Positions 1 to 5,811 of a stretch of DNA of 11,616 nt are shown here, piece by piece. The translations under genes and the position numbers were made by a program. Numbering within the stretch: the first letter of the stretch is position 1; every line of letters begins with the position of its first letter. The notes below the pieces were generated by a model, which had not been told where the DNA came from, did no database searches, and saw nothing but the letters and a program-made list of their open reading frames with translations. The stretch is taken from the NCBI GenBank assembly GCA_030157745.1, contig JAOAUE010000031.1:1-11616 (forward strand), given 5' to 3'. Source of the DNA: Minisyncoccota bacterium (GTDB lineage: Bacteria > Patescibacteriota > Minisyncoccia > Phycocordibacterales > UBA9973).

Positions 1-1182
1 GTCTTCATTTTTGTGTCCAAGGATTTCAAATACTTTTGCAAGAGCTTCGTAAGTGTGGTTACGAATAGACCCGCCACCTATTTCATAACCGTTGAGACAA
101 ATGTCGTATTGAGTAGTCAAAATATCTGCAAGATCTTTTTTCTCCATGAGTGCGTCCATGTGCTCTTCGATAGGCCTTGAAAATGGATTGTGAGTAAATG
201 TCCACTCGCCTTCTGCTTGCGGGTTGTCGCTCTTGTCTGTGCGTTCGAAAAATGGAAAGTCTACGATCCAACAAAATGCGAGTAGGTTGGGATCATTTTT
301 ATCCTCTCTGATATCTGGCCTATCATTGCCATACTTTTCCATTGCCTCTTTGTAGGAAAGACGAGGAAATGGAATAGCTTGGATGCGCTTCTCTGGGAAA
401 AGCTTGGTCACTATATCTATGAGGAGAGCTTCGTTGAGCGCCATGACATCGTCACGATTTACAAAACTCATCTCCATATCAAGCTGTGTGAACTCTGGTT
501 GTCTGTCTCCGCGACCATCTTCGTCACGCATACACTTGGCGATTTGAAAATATCTCTCTATCCCTCCTGACATGAGGAGTTGTTTGTATTGTTGTGGAGA
601 CTGGGGTAGAGCATAAAATTCTCCAGGATAAATACGGCTTGGCACCACGTAGTCACGCGCTCCTTCTGGAGTACTCTTTGTGAGGATCGGTGTTTCTACT
701 TCGATGAACTTTTGTTCATGGAGATATTTGCGAGCGTGATGAATCACAGCATCACGAGATCTGATGTTTTTTTGCATGCGAGCACTTCGAAGATCAAGAT
801 AGCGATATTTGAGACGAGTCTCTTCGTTTACAGTACTTGTATCTACATTGATCTCAAATGGAAGAGGTTCGGCGTTGTTTAGTATTGTGATAGATGTCAC
901 CTCAAGCTCTATATCGCCATTTACTTTGTCAGCGACGACATTGCGCTCTGGACGCTTGTTCACTATCCCTTCTACTTGAAGTACGCTCTCAGGTCGGCAG
1001 GTCTTGGCTATTTCTATCACCTCTGCGCGGTTTGGGAGTACCACTCCTTGGATAGTGCCGGTCATATCACGAAAGTCAAAAAAGACCATCTTACCCTGAT
1101 CACGACGAACATCCACCCAACCCTTGATAAGGACTGTTTCTGTTGCTTTATTGCTTAGCTCTCCAATATATGTTCTTTCCAT
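1..1182 (-). CDS. aspS: Aspartate--tRNA ligase, bacterial type, 3' end cut by window edge; GAD insertion absent
   Basis: Class II synthetase that charges tRNA-Asp (possibly also tRNA-Asn) with aspartate in the cytoplasm. The first 394 residues are visible; about 80 C-terminal residues, including motif 3, lie beyond the left edge. An OB-fold anticodon-binding domain (about 1-105) starts with GWVDVRRDQG (21-30). It is followed by motif 1 (EVETPILTKSTPEGARDY, 161-178), the flipping-loop segment QSPQQYKQ (194-201), motif 2 (RDEDGRGDRQPEFTQLD, 219-235) and GYEIGGGS (365-372). After YGNDRPDIR (284-292) the chain reaches WIVDFPFFE (305-313) in about a dozen residues, where E. coli AspRS has a GAD domain of over 100 residues. 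The sequence reads through here without a frame break, so this is a true short form. The position compared with His31 (non-discriminating) or Leu (discriminating) enzymes is Gln29, so tRNA specificity is open. The ATG is the first in-frame start after the leader; no Shine-Dalgarno is seen. Confidence 0.97.
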   Translation of the reverse strand, partial: MERTYIGELSNKATETVLIKGWVDVRRDQGKMVFFDFRDMTGTIQGVVLPNRAEVIEIAKTCRPESVLQVEGIVNKRPERNVVADKVNGDIELEVTSITILNNAEPLPFEINVDTSTVNEETRLKYRYLDLRSARMQKNIRSRDAVIHHARKYLHEQKFIEVETPILTKSTPEGARDYVVPSRIYPGEFYALPQSPQQYKQLLMSGGIERYFQIAKCMRDEDGRGDRQPEFTQLDMEMSFVNRDDVMALNEALLIDIVTKLFPEKRIQAIPFPRLSYKEAMEKYGNDRPDIREDKNDPNLLAFCWIVDFPFFERTDKSDNPQAEGEWTFTHNPFSRPIEEHMDALMEKKDLADILTTQYDICLNGYEIGGGSIRNHTYEALAKVFEILGHKNED

Positions 1183-1292
1183 CACGTACCAAACAGAGAT
1201 TATCTCTCTGCGCCACTAACTTTTAAAAAACACCCATTCCGACTGAACGAGCTACCCTTGTCTAAACCACCGTTTCGTACGTGATCCATAAT
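1183..1292 (-). promoter_or_regulatory. Putative structured 5' leader of aspS with anticodon-like hairpin
   Basis: About 110 nt separate the best -10 candidate from the aspS ATG, far longer than for most other genes here. Three elements are visible. ATCACGTAC (minus 1285-1277) is a perfect 9-nt complement of GTACGTGAT (minus 1189-1181), whose last two bases are the first two of the ATG. GCTCGTTC/GAATGGGT (1252-1245 with 1239-1232) can form 8 pairs, three of them G-U, closing loop AGUCG; opening the top C-G pair gives a 7-nt loop with GUC in the anticodon position. CAGAGA(GATAA)TCTCTG (1210-1194) is a short hairpin 11 nt before the ATG. No T-box sequence is present. A regulatory role is inferred. 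Confidence 0.4.
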
Positions 1293-1298
1293 TCCCTT

Positions 1299-1304
1299 AT
1301 TCTA
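1299..1304 (-). promoter_or_regulatory. Candidate -10 box for aspS
   Basis: TAGAAT (5/6 to TATAAT) on the minus strand lies about 20 nt after the upstream terminator. No good -35 is seen (a T-run sits at 17 nt), and there is no TGn extension. Transcription would start near 1292. Confidence 0.35.
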
Positions 1305-1320
1305 CTCTAAAATATGCCAT

Positions 1321-1346
1321 AAAAAAAGCCCCGAGTTTCGGGGCTT
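1321..1346 (-). terminator. Intrinsic terminator of the 159-aa gene
   Basis: On the minus strand AAGCCCCGA, loop AAC and TCGGGGCTT form a perfect 9-bp GC-rich stem that runs straight into a run of seven T. It begins 4 nt after the stop of the 1351-1830 gene and separates it from aspS. Confidence 0.93.
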
Positions 1347-1350
1347 CGAA

Positions 1351-1830
1351 TTATTCATAAAAGGATGCGTAATCAGGATTTTGCTTTAAGTTTTCCAAAA
1401 TCTCTTTTCCTTGTTTAGCAGGTACATACCCTCTTTTTATTAGATCCCAAACTAAATTAGAGTGGTTAATAAAAATAGGTTTGATAATCTTAACAAATAA
1501 TGCCCACCCAACCTTATTGGGGTCAGGCATATCCTTTTTGTCTTTAAAAACCTCAAAAAGCATGTACTGGCTTAAAATCTTGGATCGAGATACAAGATTT
1601 TTAATAATTGGTGACTGTTTAGTATTTTTTATATACAGGCCAGTACCAACCTCTTTTGCTAAACATACAGATACAACGTGTTTTTGATGAGTACTTAGAT
1701 ACCACCAGTTCTCTGAGAGCTCTGATAAGGTAGGAAGGTAAGGGTTTGCCAAATTTTCTAAAATATTTTCAAATTTTACCTTAGGGATTCCAAAAAAAAG
1801 CAACTTCCTGATTATTTTTATAATGAACAT
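1351..1830 (-). CDS. Hypothetical protein, 159 aa
   Basis: I do not recognise this family. The protein starts MFIIKIIRKLLFFGIPKVKF, a basic and hydrophobic N-terminus that looks amphipathic rather than like a signal peptide, and no further long hydrophobic stretch follows. The rest looks soluble and helical, with a basic middle part and a conserved-looking tail (GYVPAKQGKEILENL, about 134-148). There is a tryptophan pair WW near residue 42. The case for a real gene is good despite the unknown function: a clear extended -10 promoter lies upstream, an intrinsic terminator sits 4 nt after the stop, and its position between two terminators makes it a single-gene transcript. No Shine-Dalgarno is seen before the ATG. 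The composition is AT-rich compared with aspS, which fits a lineage-specific or acquired gene. Confidence 0.75.
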   Translation of the reverse strand: MFIIKIIRKLLFFGIPKVKFENILENLANPYLPTLSELSENWWYLSTHQKHVVSVCLAKEVGTGLYIKNTKQSPIIKNLVSRSKILSQYMLFEVFKDKKDMPDPNKVGWALFVKIIKPIFINHSNLVWDLIKRGYVPAKQGKEILENLKQNPDYASFYE

Positions 1831-1870
1831 AACAAAAATTTTATTATTTTCAATTTTGTTTACTCTTTAT

Positions 1871-1899
1871 ATTATAACATATTTTATATAAAAAGGCAA
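1871..1899 (-). promoter_or_regulatory. Promoter of the 159-aa gene
   Basis: On the minus strand a -35 TTGCCT (1899-1894), a 17-nt spacer and a perfect -10 TATAAT (1876-1871) are present, with an extended TGT just before the -10. It lies directly behind the terminator of the preceding gene. The predicted leader is about 34 nt, without a Shine-Dalgarno. Confidence 0.85.
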
Positions 1900-1900
1900 G

Positions 1901-1926
1901 AAAAAAGCCCTGTAACAACAGGGCTT
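1901..1926 (-). terminator. Intrinsic terminator of the GRDP-like gene
   Basis: On the minus strand AAGCCCTGT, loop TGTT and ACAGGGCTT form a 9-bp stem followed by a T-run. It begins 4 nt after the stop codon of the 1931-2479 gene. It is probably also the end of read-through from the trpS operon, since no hairpin terminator is visible between 2479 and 2548. Confidence 0.92.
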
Positions 1927-1930
1927 AAGC

Positions 1931-2479
1931 TTAAGCTACTTTTTTGACAGGACCACCTGAACAAAAAGCCGATTTGGTTTTTTTAGAGCGGCATCTTCCT
2001 GCGCAATTTGAGCCACAAAATGAGGTCTTGCATTTCCCACCACCGGTGCCACATACAGCGTTGAGGCCCTTAACAGGCGTGTCTGCACCAAATTCTTTTT
2101 GCCATATCTTATTGGTTTCAGAAAAAGTGTTTTGCAAATTTTTTGCATCTTGCTCTCCTCTTAAACCAAAGTATGGGTAGTGATGCACATAATGACCAAA
2201 AATATTTTTGCAGTCACTCATATATCTCCTGGTATCTAAGATATGAGCATGCCAGAAATCATCTATCTGTTTTGTTGGCACGATTTCTCTGCCTGGGTAC
2301 TTCAGAATGATGAACAGAAATTGTTTGTACAACACCTCAACAGCATCGCACATTTTGGCTGTCCAGCCTTTTCCTTCTTCTTTGTCCATTAACTTTGACT
2401 TCAGCTGTGTGAAATCCAGACCATCGATTTGCTTACGCTTTTGACGCAATCTTGTAGCAGATAAAGTTACTTTTTTCAT
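1931..2479 (-). CDS. GRDP-like (glycine-rich domain-containing protein-like) protein with Cys-rich tail
   Basis: A 182-aa protein. The core (about 35-110) carries the hallmark pattern of the GRDP-like / DUF1399 family: an Asp-Asp-x-Trp-His-x-His motif (IDDFWHAHILDTRRY, 72-86), then CKNIFGHYVHHYPYFG (90-105) with paired histidines. The biochemical function of the family is not established; the ordered histidines suggest metal binding. The C-terminal 40 residues hold six cysteines (143, 150, 155, 159, 163, 173) among Gly, Ser and Lys, two of them in GTGGGKC and FCGSNC contexts. The N-terminus is very basic (RLRQKRKQ, 10-17), with no signal peptide or membrane segment. It follows the TraB-like gene after 68 nt and has its own terminator. 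The tail could bind a metal, or form disulfides if the protein were exported; it resembles a RiPP precursor only superficially, because the folded N-terminal domain is too long for a leader. Confidence 0.8.
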   Translation of the reverse strand: MKKVTLSATRLRQKRKQIDGLDFTQLKSKLMDKEEGKGWTAKMCDAVEVLYKQFLFIILKYPGREIVPTKQIDDFWHAHILDTRRYMSDCKNIFGHYVHHYPYFGLRGEQDAKNLQNTFSETNKIWQKEFGADTPVKGLNAVCGTGGGKCKTSFCGSNCAGRCRSKKTKSAFCSGGPVKKVA

Positions 2480-2494
2480 TATTTATTTTTTAGC

Positions 2495-2546
2495 GTTTAC
2501 AATTTTATTTCAATGTAAACATTACAATATTTCTATAAAAAAGCAA
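2495..2546 (-). promoter_or_regulatory. Upstream region of the GRDP-like gene: inverted repeat and weak promoter
   Basis: GTTTACA (2495-2501) and TGTAAAC (2514-2520) form a perfect 7-bp inverted repeat with a 12-nt centre, like an operator or a small hairpin, 16 nt before the ATG. Further upstream on the minus strand, TTGCTT (2546-2541), a 16-nt spacer and TAATGT (2524-2519) make a weak promoter directly after the preceding stop codon. The repeat overlaps the end of this -10 candidate. Confidence 0.4.
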
Positions 2547-2547
2547 G

Positions 2548-3333
2548 TTACTCTAAAGTTCTAAGTACCGGCTCCTGTATTACAGCATGGGTAGATCCAT
2601 AAACCACAAAAACATTTTTTCCTTCATTCCAATATCTTTCTAATTCATCAACAATATATTCATTTCTATAATTACTTACAAACCGTACCACATCGTTTAT
2701 GATTGAAAACTGTTTTGTTGGGTCAACAATTTTTTTAGAAAACTGTGAATCAGAGGTGTCGAAATCTATGTTAAATAACTTTTTGTGAATTATTTTCATA
2801 TTTTCTAGTGAGAAATCAAAATCATCCCAATTACTCTCTTTTTTATCCCTCTCTAAGAATCCTTGAACGTACTCTTCAAACGAAGGTTTTTGAGACATTC
2901 TAATCCATTGTGGAACTATTGATGCAAAAAAGTAATATTCTATCTCTTCTCTAGAAAAGTGCTTTAAAAGTTCTTTATACATAAGTGCTCTCGATGGTTC
3001 AGGTGAATAAATATCGATGTGGTTTTTATTTGATAAGTATCGCACATAACCCATCTCTCCATATTTTGTTATCGCTAAATCTTCACTATCTGCAATTGGT
3101 GGAATACCTCCTCCTTCTATCAAAACAATTCTATCTTTTGCTTCTGTCTTTGAAACAAATTCTTCAAAGAAAGCTTTCAGTTCTACAAATTGTGGTAGTG
3201 TTGCATCATAACTATGTTTGCTTCCAAAGTAATACAGATATTGTTTACCATTTGAAATAATATAAGTATATGGCACCTTGTTTGGAGGCATCTTTTGATA
3301 TTCATCAAATGAAATTAGGAGGTTTTTATTCAT
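2548..3333 (-). CDS. TraB/TIKI-like (EreA/ChaN superfamily) putative metal-dependent hydrolase or peptidase
   Basis: A 261-aa protein starting MNKNLLIS. Two GxxH motifs stand near the ends of the chain: FGSKH (36-40) after a beta strand, and VYGSTH (244-249) in VFVVYGSTHAVI. Between them are VLIEGG (70-75, acidic residue E73), a central EPS (112-114) and NYRNE (221-225) about 20 residues before the second GxxH. This order (GxxH, E, E, R-N, GxxH) is the signature of the TraB/PrgY, TIKI and EreA/ChaN-like superfamily, some of whose members are metal-dependent peptidases or esterases. No signal peptide or membrane anchor is visible, so a cytoplasmic location is likely. An in-frame ATG lies 39 nt upstream, but the chosen ATG is 2 nt after the methyltransferase stop, matching the tight spacing of the whole operon. 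The superfamily call rests on motifs alone. Confidence 0.68.
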   Translation of the reverse strand: MNKNLLISFDEYQKMPPNKVPYTYIISNGKQYLYYFGSKHSYDATLPQFVELKAFFEEFVSKTEAKDRIVLIEGGGIPPIADSEDLAITKYGEMGYVRYLSNKNHIDIYSPEPSRALMYKELLKHFSREEIEYYFFASIVPQWIRMSQKPSFEEYVQGFLERDKKESNWDDFDFSLENMKIIHKKLFNIDFDTSDSQFSKKIVDPTKQFSIINDVVRFVSNYRNEYIVDELERYWNEGKNVFVVYGSTHAVIQEPVLRTLE

Positions 3334-3335
3334 AA

Positions 3336-3983
3336 CTACTTCTTTATAGCAATTATATCTATATGGTGCCAATGTTTTGCATTGTAATCGGGCTTGTTTT
3401 TATATACAGCTTTCATTAGTCTAGTTTCTTCTGATTCATCTGCTTCATAATCATGCAAAGATTTTATTTCAAAATCTTGTTTGAGCTTATCTAAGTCTTC
3501 TTTAGTTAAAATATATTTAATACCGTCTTTATAATTCCAATCGTCATGTTCACCTATAAAGTCTGCACACAAAACTCCGCCTGCCTTAAGAGACTTTTTA
3601 ATTTTATCAAACACAATATCAAATCTATCTTTATGAATATGAAAAAGTATTCCCTGAGCATTCACTAAAGAAAAGTGTTCTTCTGGAAAATCAAATTCTC
3701 CTATTCGCCCGGCAAACATTGTTAAATTAGGGTCATTTAAATCTTTAGCCAATCGCTCTGATTCTGGAGAAATATCTAAAGCGGTTACTTCAAAACCATT
3801 TGAAAGAAGAAATTTTGTATCACGTAAATTACCTGCACCTATATCAAGAGCAAAATCTTTTTTCTCACAATAATTTACTGCTTCTTCAAGATTTTTTGTA
3901 TATCCTTTTTCTCCAATAAGTTCATAATACTCTTTCCAATCCCATGGTTCATTTTTAGTGTTTTCTTCTGATGGTTTTTCCAT
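3336..3983 (-). CDS. Class I SAM-dependent methyltransferase, 215 aa
   Basis: Rossmann-type methyltransferase of the Methyltransf_11/25 or TehB-like kind; the substrate is unknown. Motif I is FALDIGAGNLRDT (44-56). The acidic end of strand 2 is VTALDIS (66-72), the motif IV region is FSLVNAQGILFHI (104-116), and the post-motif KKSLKAGGVLCADF (129-142) is typical of small-molecule enzymes. The N-terminal part (DWKEYYELIGEKGYTKN, 15-31) resembles the entry helix of TehB-like proteins. The open frame extends upstream to 4034, but the ATG at 3983 lies 1 nt after the stop of the ABC exporter (TAATATG), so that start is preferred; the longer one would overlap the exporter by 50 nt. Translational coupling to the exporter and to the downstream TraB-like gene suggests a shared role, such as methylating a molecule that is then moved or processed. 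Confidence 0.88.
   Translation of the reverse strand: MEKPSEENTKNEPWDWKEYYELIGEKGYTKNLEEAVNYCEKKDFALDIGAGNLRDTKFLLSNGFEVTALDISPESERLAKDLNDPNLTMFAGRIGEFDFPEEHFSLVNAQGILFHIHKDRFDIVFDKIKKSLKAGGVLCADFIGEHDDWNYKDGIKYILTKEDLDKLKQDFEIKSLHDYEADESEETRLMKAVYKNKPDYNAKHWHHIDIIAIKK
3343..3351 (-). promoter_or_regulatory. Possible internal promoter before the TraB-like gene
   Basis: TGC plus TATAAA on the minus strand, inside the 3' end of the methyltransferase gene and 9 nt before the ATG at 3333, has the same layout as the recR promoter. No -35 was identified, and the position is within coding sequence, so this is weak. Confidence 0.25.
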
Positions 3984-3984
3984 A

Positions 3985-5808
3985 TTATTCGGACTCCAAA
4001 TACCTACTAGCCTGCATAGTATAAAGCTCCTCATATCTCCCCTTCTTTGCCATAAGCTCTTTGTGACTACCGAGCTCTTTGAGTTCTCCGTGCTCTATAA
4101 CCGCTATTTGATCAGCATTTTTTACAGTAGAGAATCTATGTGAAATAAGGATACCTGTTTTTCCTTCTAATTTTGTTTCTAATACTTCAAATATCTTTTC
4201 TTCAGCAACAGCATCGATAGCGGATGTTGGTTCGTCAAGTATAGAAATAAGAGCGTCACGATAAAAAATACGTGCTACTGCCATTCTCTGGTGCTGACCT
4301 TTTGAAAGCTCTACTCCATCATGAAAACCTTTCCAAAGTATCTGTTCATACTTTTTTGGAAACTTCTCAATAAAATCAATTGCTCCAGACATTTGAGCTG
4401 CTAATTTTACTTTTTTATCATCAATGGGTTCATCTGGTCTTGATACAGCAATGGCCTCTCGAACAGTCAGTTTGTATTCGGCAAAGTCTTGGAATAAAAC
4501 TCCCAAGTTATAGTGCCAATGCTCTAAATCAATATCTCGAAGATCAATCCCATCTATAAGTATCTGACCTTCTGTTGGATCATAGACACGACACAAAAGC
4601 TTTACCAGAGTTGTCTTTCCTGCTCCATTAAGGCCAACAATAGCTAGCTTGTCTCCGCTATTTAAAATGAGCGATATATTTTTTAGAACAACATTATCTG
4701 TCTCTGGGTAGGCAAAAGAGATATTTTTAAATTCTATAACTGGAGGCTTAGCCCATACTGGCTTCAAGGCGCCCACCTTGCTTGTTATCTTTGATTGCAT
4801 ATCAAAAATATCAAACCATCTTCTCGCATATCTAGTTTGCTCCTCGAGCCTAGAAAAATCACGAAAGAAATTTTGACTTACCTGAACAAAACTTCTATAA
4901 ACACCGAAAGCTAGGAGTAATGAGCCTATAAGAAGTTTACCTGATAAGGTTTGTTGGGTTACAAAAAATACCGCAACAAATAAACATAAAATTTGAACTA
5001 TATCAGCTCCAAGAGTCGCTACTGATTCTTTTGATTTTAGTTTAATAACTCTTGTGTCATAAGAATTATTAATATCTAAAATTTGAGACCTAAACAATTT
5101 TTTAAGACCAAATAATACTACCTCTATAAGCCTTTTAACCTCTTTAAAATGGTCCACTTTTTCTGCTTCTATTCTAATATCATCTGTAGAGACATAGTAA
5201 GCATTATAGAGAGCCTTTCCGTACTTCTTTTCCACAAAATAATAAGATATTGAGCCTACTATAGCCAAAACAACCAAGAAAGGGTTTATGGAATAAAGAA
5301 CAAAACCAGCTACAATGAATGCAGTTACATCGCTTAATACTCTCTCAGAGTAGTGCACAACATTATTAATGGAACCTGTTCCCCATTTTAAAGCCCTGTC
5401 TCTTTTAGTCTGAAATTCAGAACCTTCAATAGTTCCTATATCTAGCTTTGCGTATGAATCAATAAGTAGCATTTGGTTATGTGTCCCCATCCTAATAGTT
5501 AAAGCTGCTGAATATCTCGATAGTAAATTTTGTAAAATAGCAGGTATAAGAAATGATAGCCCTAAAACTATAGATTGCTTGACCAGTGTATGCGTTACCC
5601 CTAGGGAAAGTTTTTGCATCCTGATTATTTCATCAACAATATTTGAAAAGGAAGCTAGTTGTAAATATGTAATACCAGCTAAAAAAATAGTTAAAACCAA
5701 AGTTACCAAAAAGAGTTTCCGCTCTCTCTTCCAAGCTAAAGATAGTGCTCGTCTAGACGTGCTAAAAATATCTCTAAATTTATCTTTTTCTTCTACTGCT
5801 TCCTCCAT
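3985..5808 (-). CDS. ABC exporter, fused membrane and ATPase domains (ABCB/MsbA-like half-transporter)
   Basis: A 607-aa inner-membrane exporter expected to work as a homodimer. The N-terminal half has about six hydrophobic segments (near 31-53, 78-98, 158-174, 175-193, 265-285 and 288-306). The ATPase half has an A-loop tyrosine (SFAYP, Y367), Walker A GLNGAGKT (392-399), a Q-loop (LFQDF, Q440), signature ELSKGQHQR (500-508), Walker B ISILDE (521-526), D-loop SAID (529-532) and the switch histidine (ILISHR, H557). The signature is LSKGQ rather than LSGGQ; all other catalytic residues are intact, so it should be active. Substrate is not predictable: this architecture exports lipids, peptides or drugs. 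There is no N-terminal peptidase (C39) domain. The ATG is 3 nt after the trpS stop, and the stop is 1 nt before the methyltransferase ATG, indicating one transcript. Confidence 0.95.
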   Translation of the reverse strand: MEEAVEEKDKFRDIFSTSRRALSLAWKRERKLFLVTLVLTIFLAGITYLQLASFSNIVDEIIRMQKLSLGVTHTLVKQSIVLGLSFLIPAILQNLLSRYSAALTIRMGTHNQMLLIDSYAKLDIGTIEGSEFQTKRDRALKWGTGSINNVVHYSERVLSDVTAFIVAGFVLYSINPFLVVLAIVGSISYYFVEKKYGKALYNAYYVSTDDIRIEAEKVDHFKEVKRLIEVVLFGLKKLFRSQILDINNSYDTRVIKLKSKESVATLGADIVQILCLFVAVFFVTQQTLSGKLLIGSLLLAFGVYRSFVQVSQNFFRDFSRLEEQTRYARRWFDIFDMQSKITSKVGALKPVWAKPPVIEFKNISFAYPETDNVVLKNISLILNSGDKLAIVGLNGAGKTTLVKLLCRVYDPTEGQILIDGIDLRDIDLEHWHYNLGVLFQDFAEYKLTVREAIAVSRPDEPIDDKKVKLAAQMSGAIDFIEKFPKKYEQILWKGFHDGVELSKGQHQRMAVARIFYRDALISILDEPTSAIDAVAEEKIFEVLETKLEGKTGILISHRFSTVKNADQIAVIEHGELKELGSHKELMAKKGRYEELYTMQASRYLESE

Positions 5809-5811
5809 AAC

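Noticed and set aside
1183..1320. A tRNA gene on the minus strand (GGGTAGCTC...AGTCGG looks like a tRNA 5' half)
   Set aside because: No proper D-stem closure, no anticodon arm in the right place, no TTCNANNC T-loop and no acceptor pairing of tRNA length. It is better explained as part of the aspS leader.
1183..1320. T-box riboswitch upstream of aspS
   Set aside because: The conserved T-box sequence (AGGGTGGNACCGCG-like) and a terminator/antiterminator pair before the ATG are absent.
2985..3260. Plus-strand Leu/Tyr-rich open frame of 91 codons that looks like a membrane peptide
   Set aside because: A shadow of the AT-rich TraB-like gene, with no promoter on that strand.
3317..3322. AGGAGG on the plus strand, a perfect Shine-Dalgarno sequence
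   Set aside because: No plus-strand coding region with sensible protein content follows; the site is inside the minus-strand TraB-like gene.
3334..3372. Longer start of the TraB-like protein at 3372
   Set aside because: It lies inside the methyltransferase gene; the ATG at 3333 is 2 nt after the stop and gives a natural N-terminus.
3984..4034. Longer methyltransferase start at 4034 (MRSFILCRLVG...)
   Set aside because: It would overlap the exporter gene by 50 nt; the extra residues are the exporter's 3' end read in another frame. The ATG at 3983 is 1 nt after the exporter stop and fits the operon pattern.
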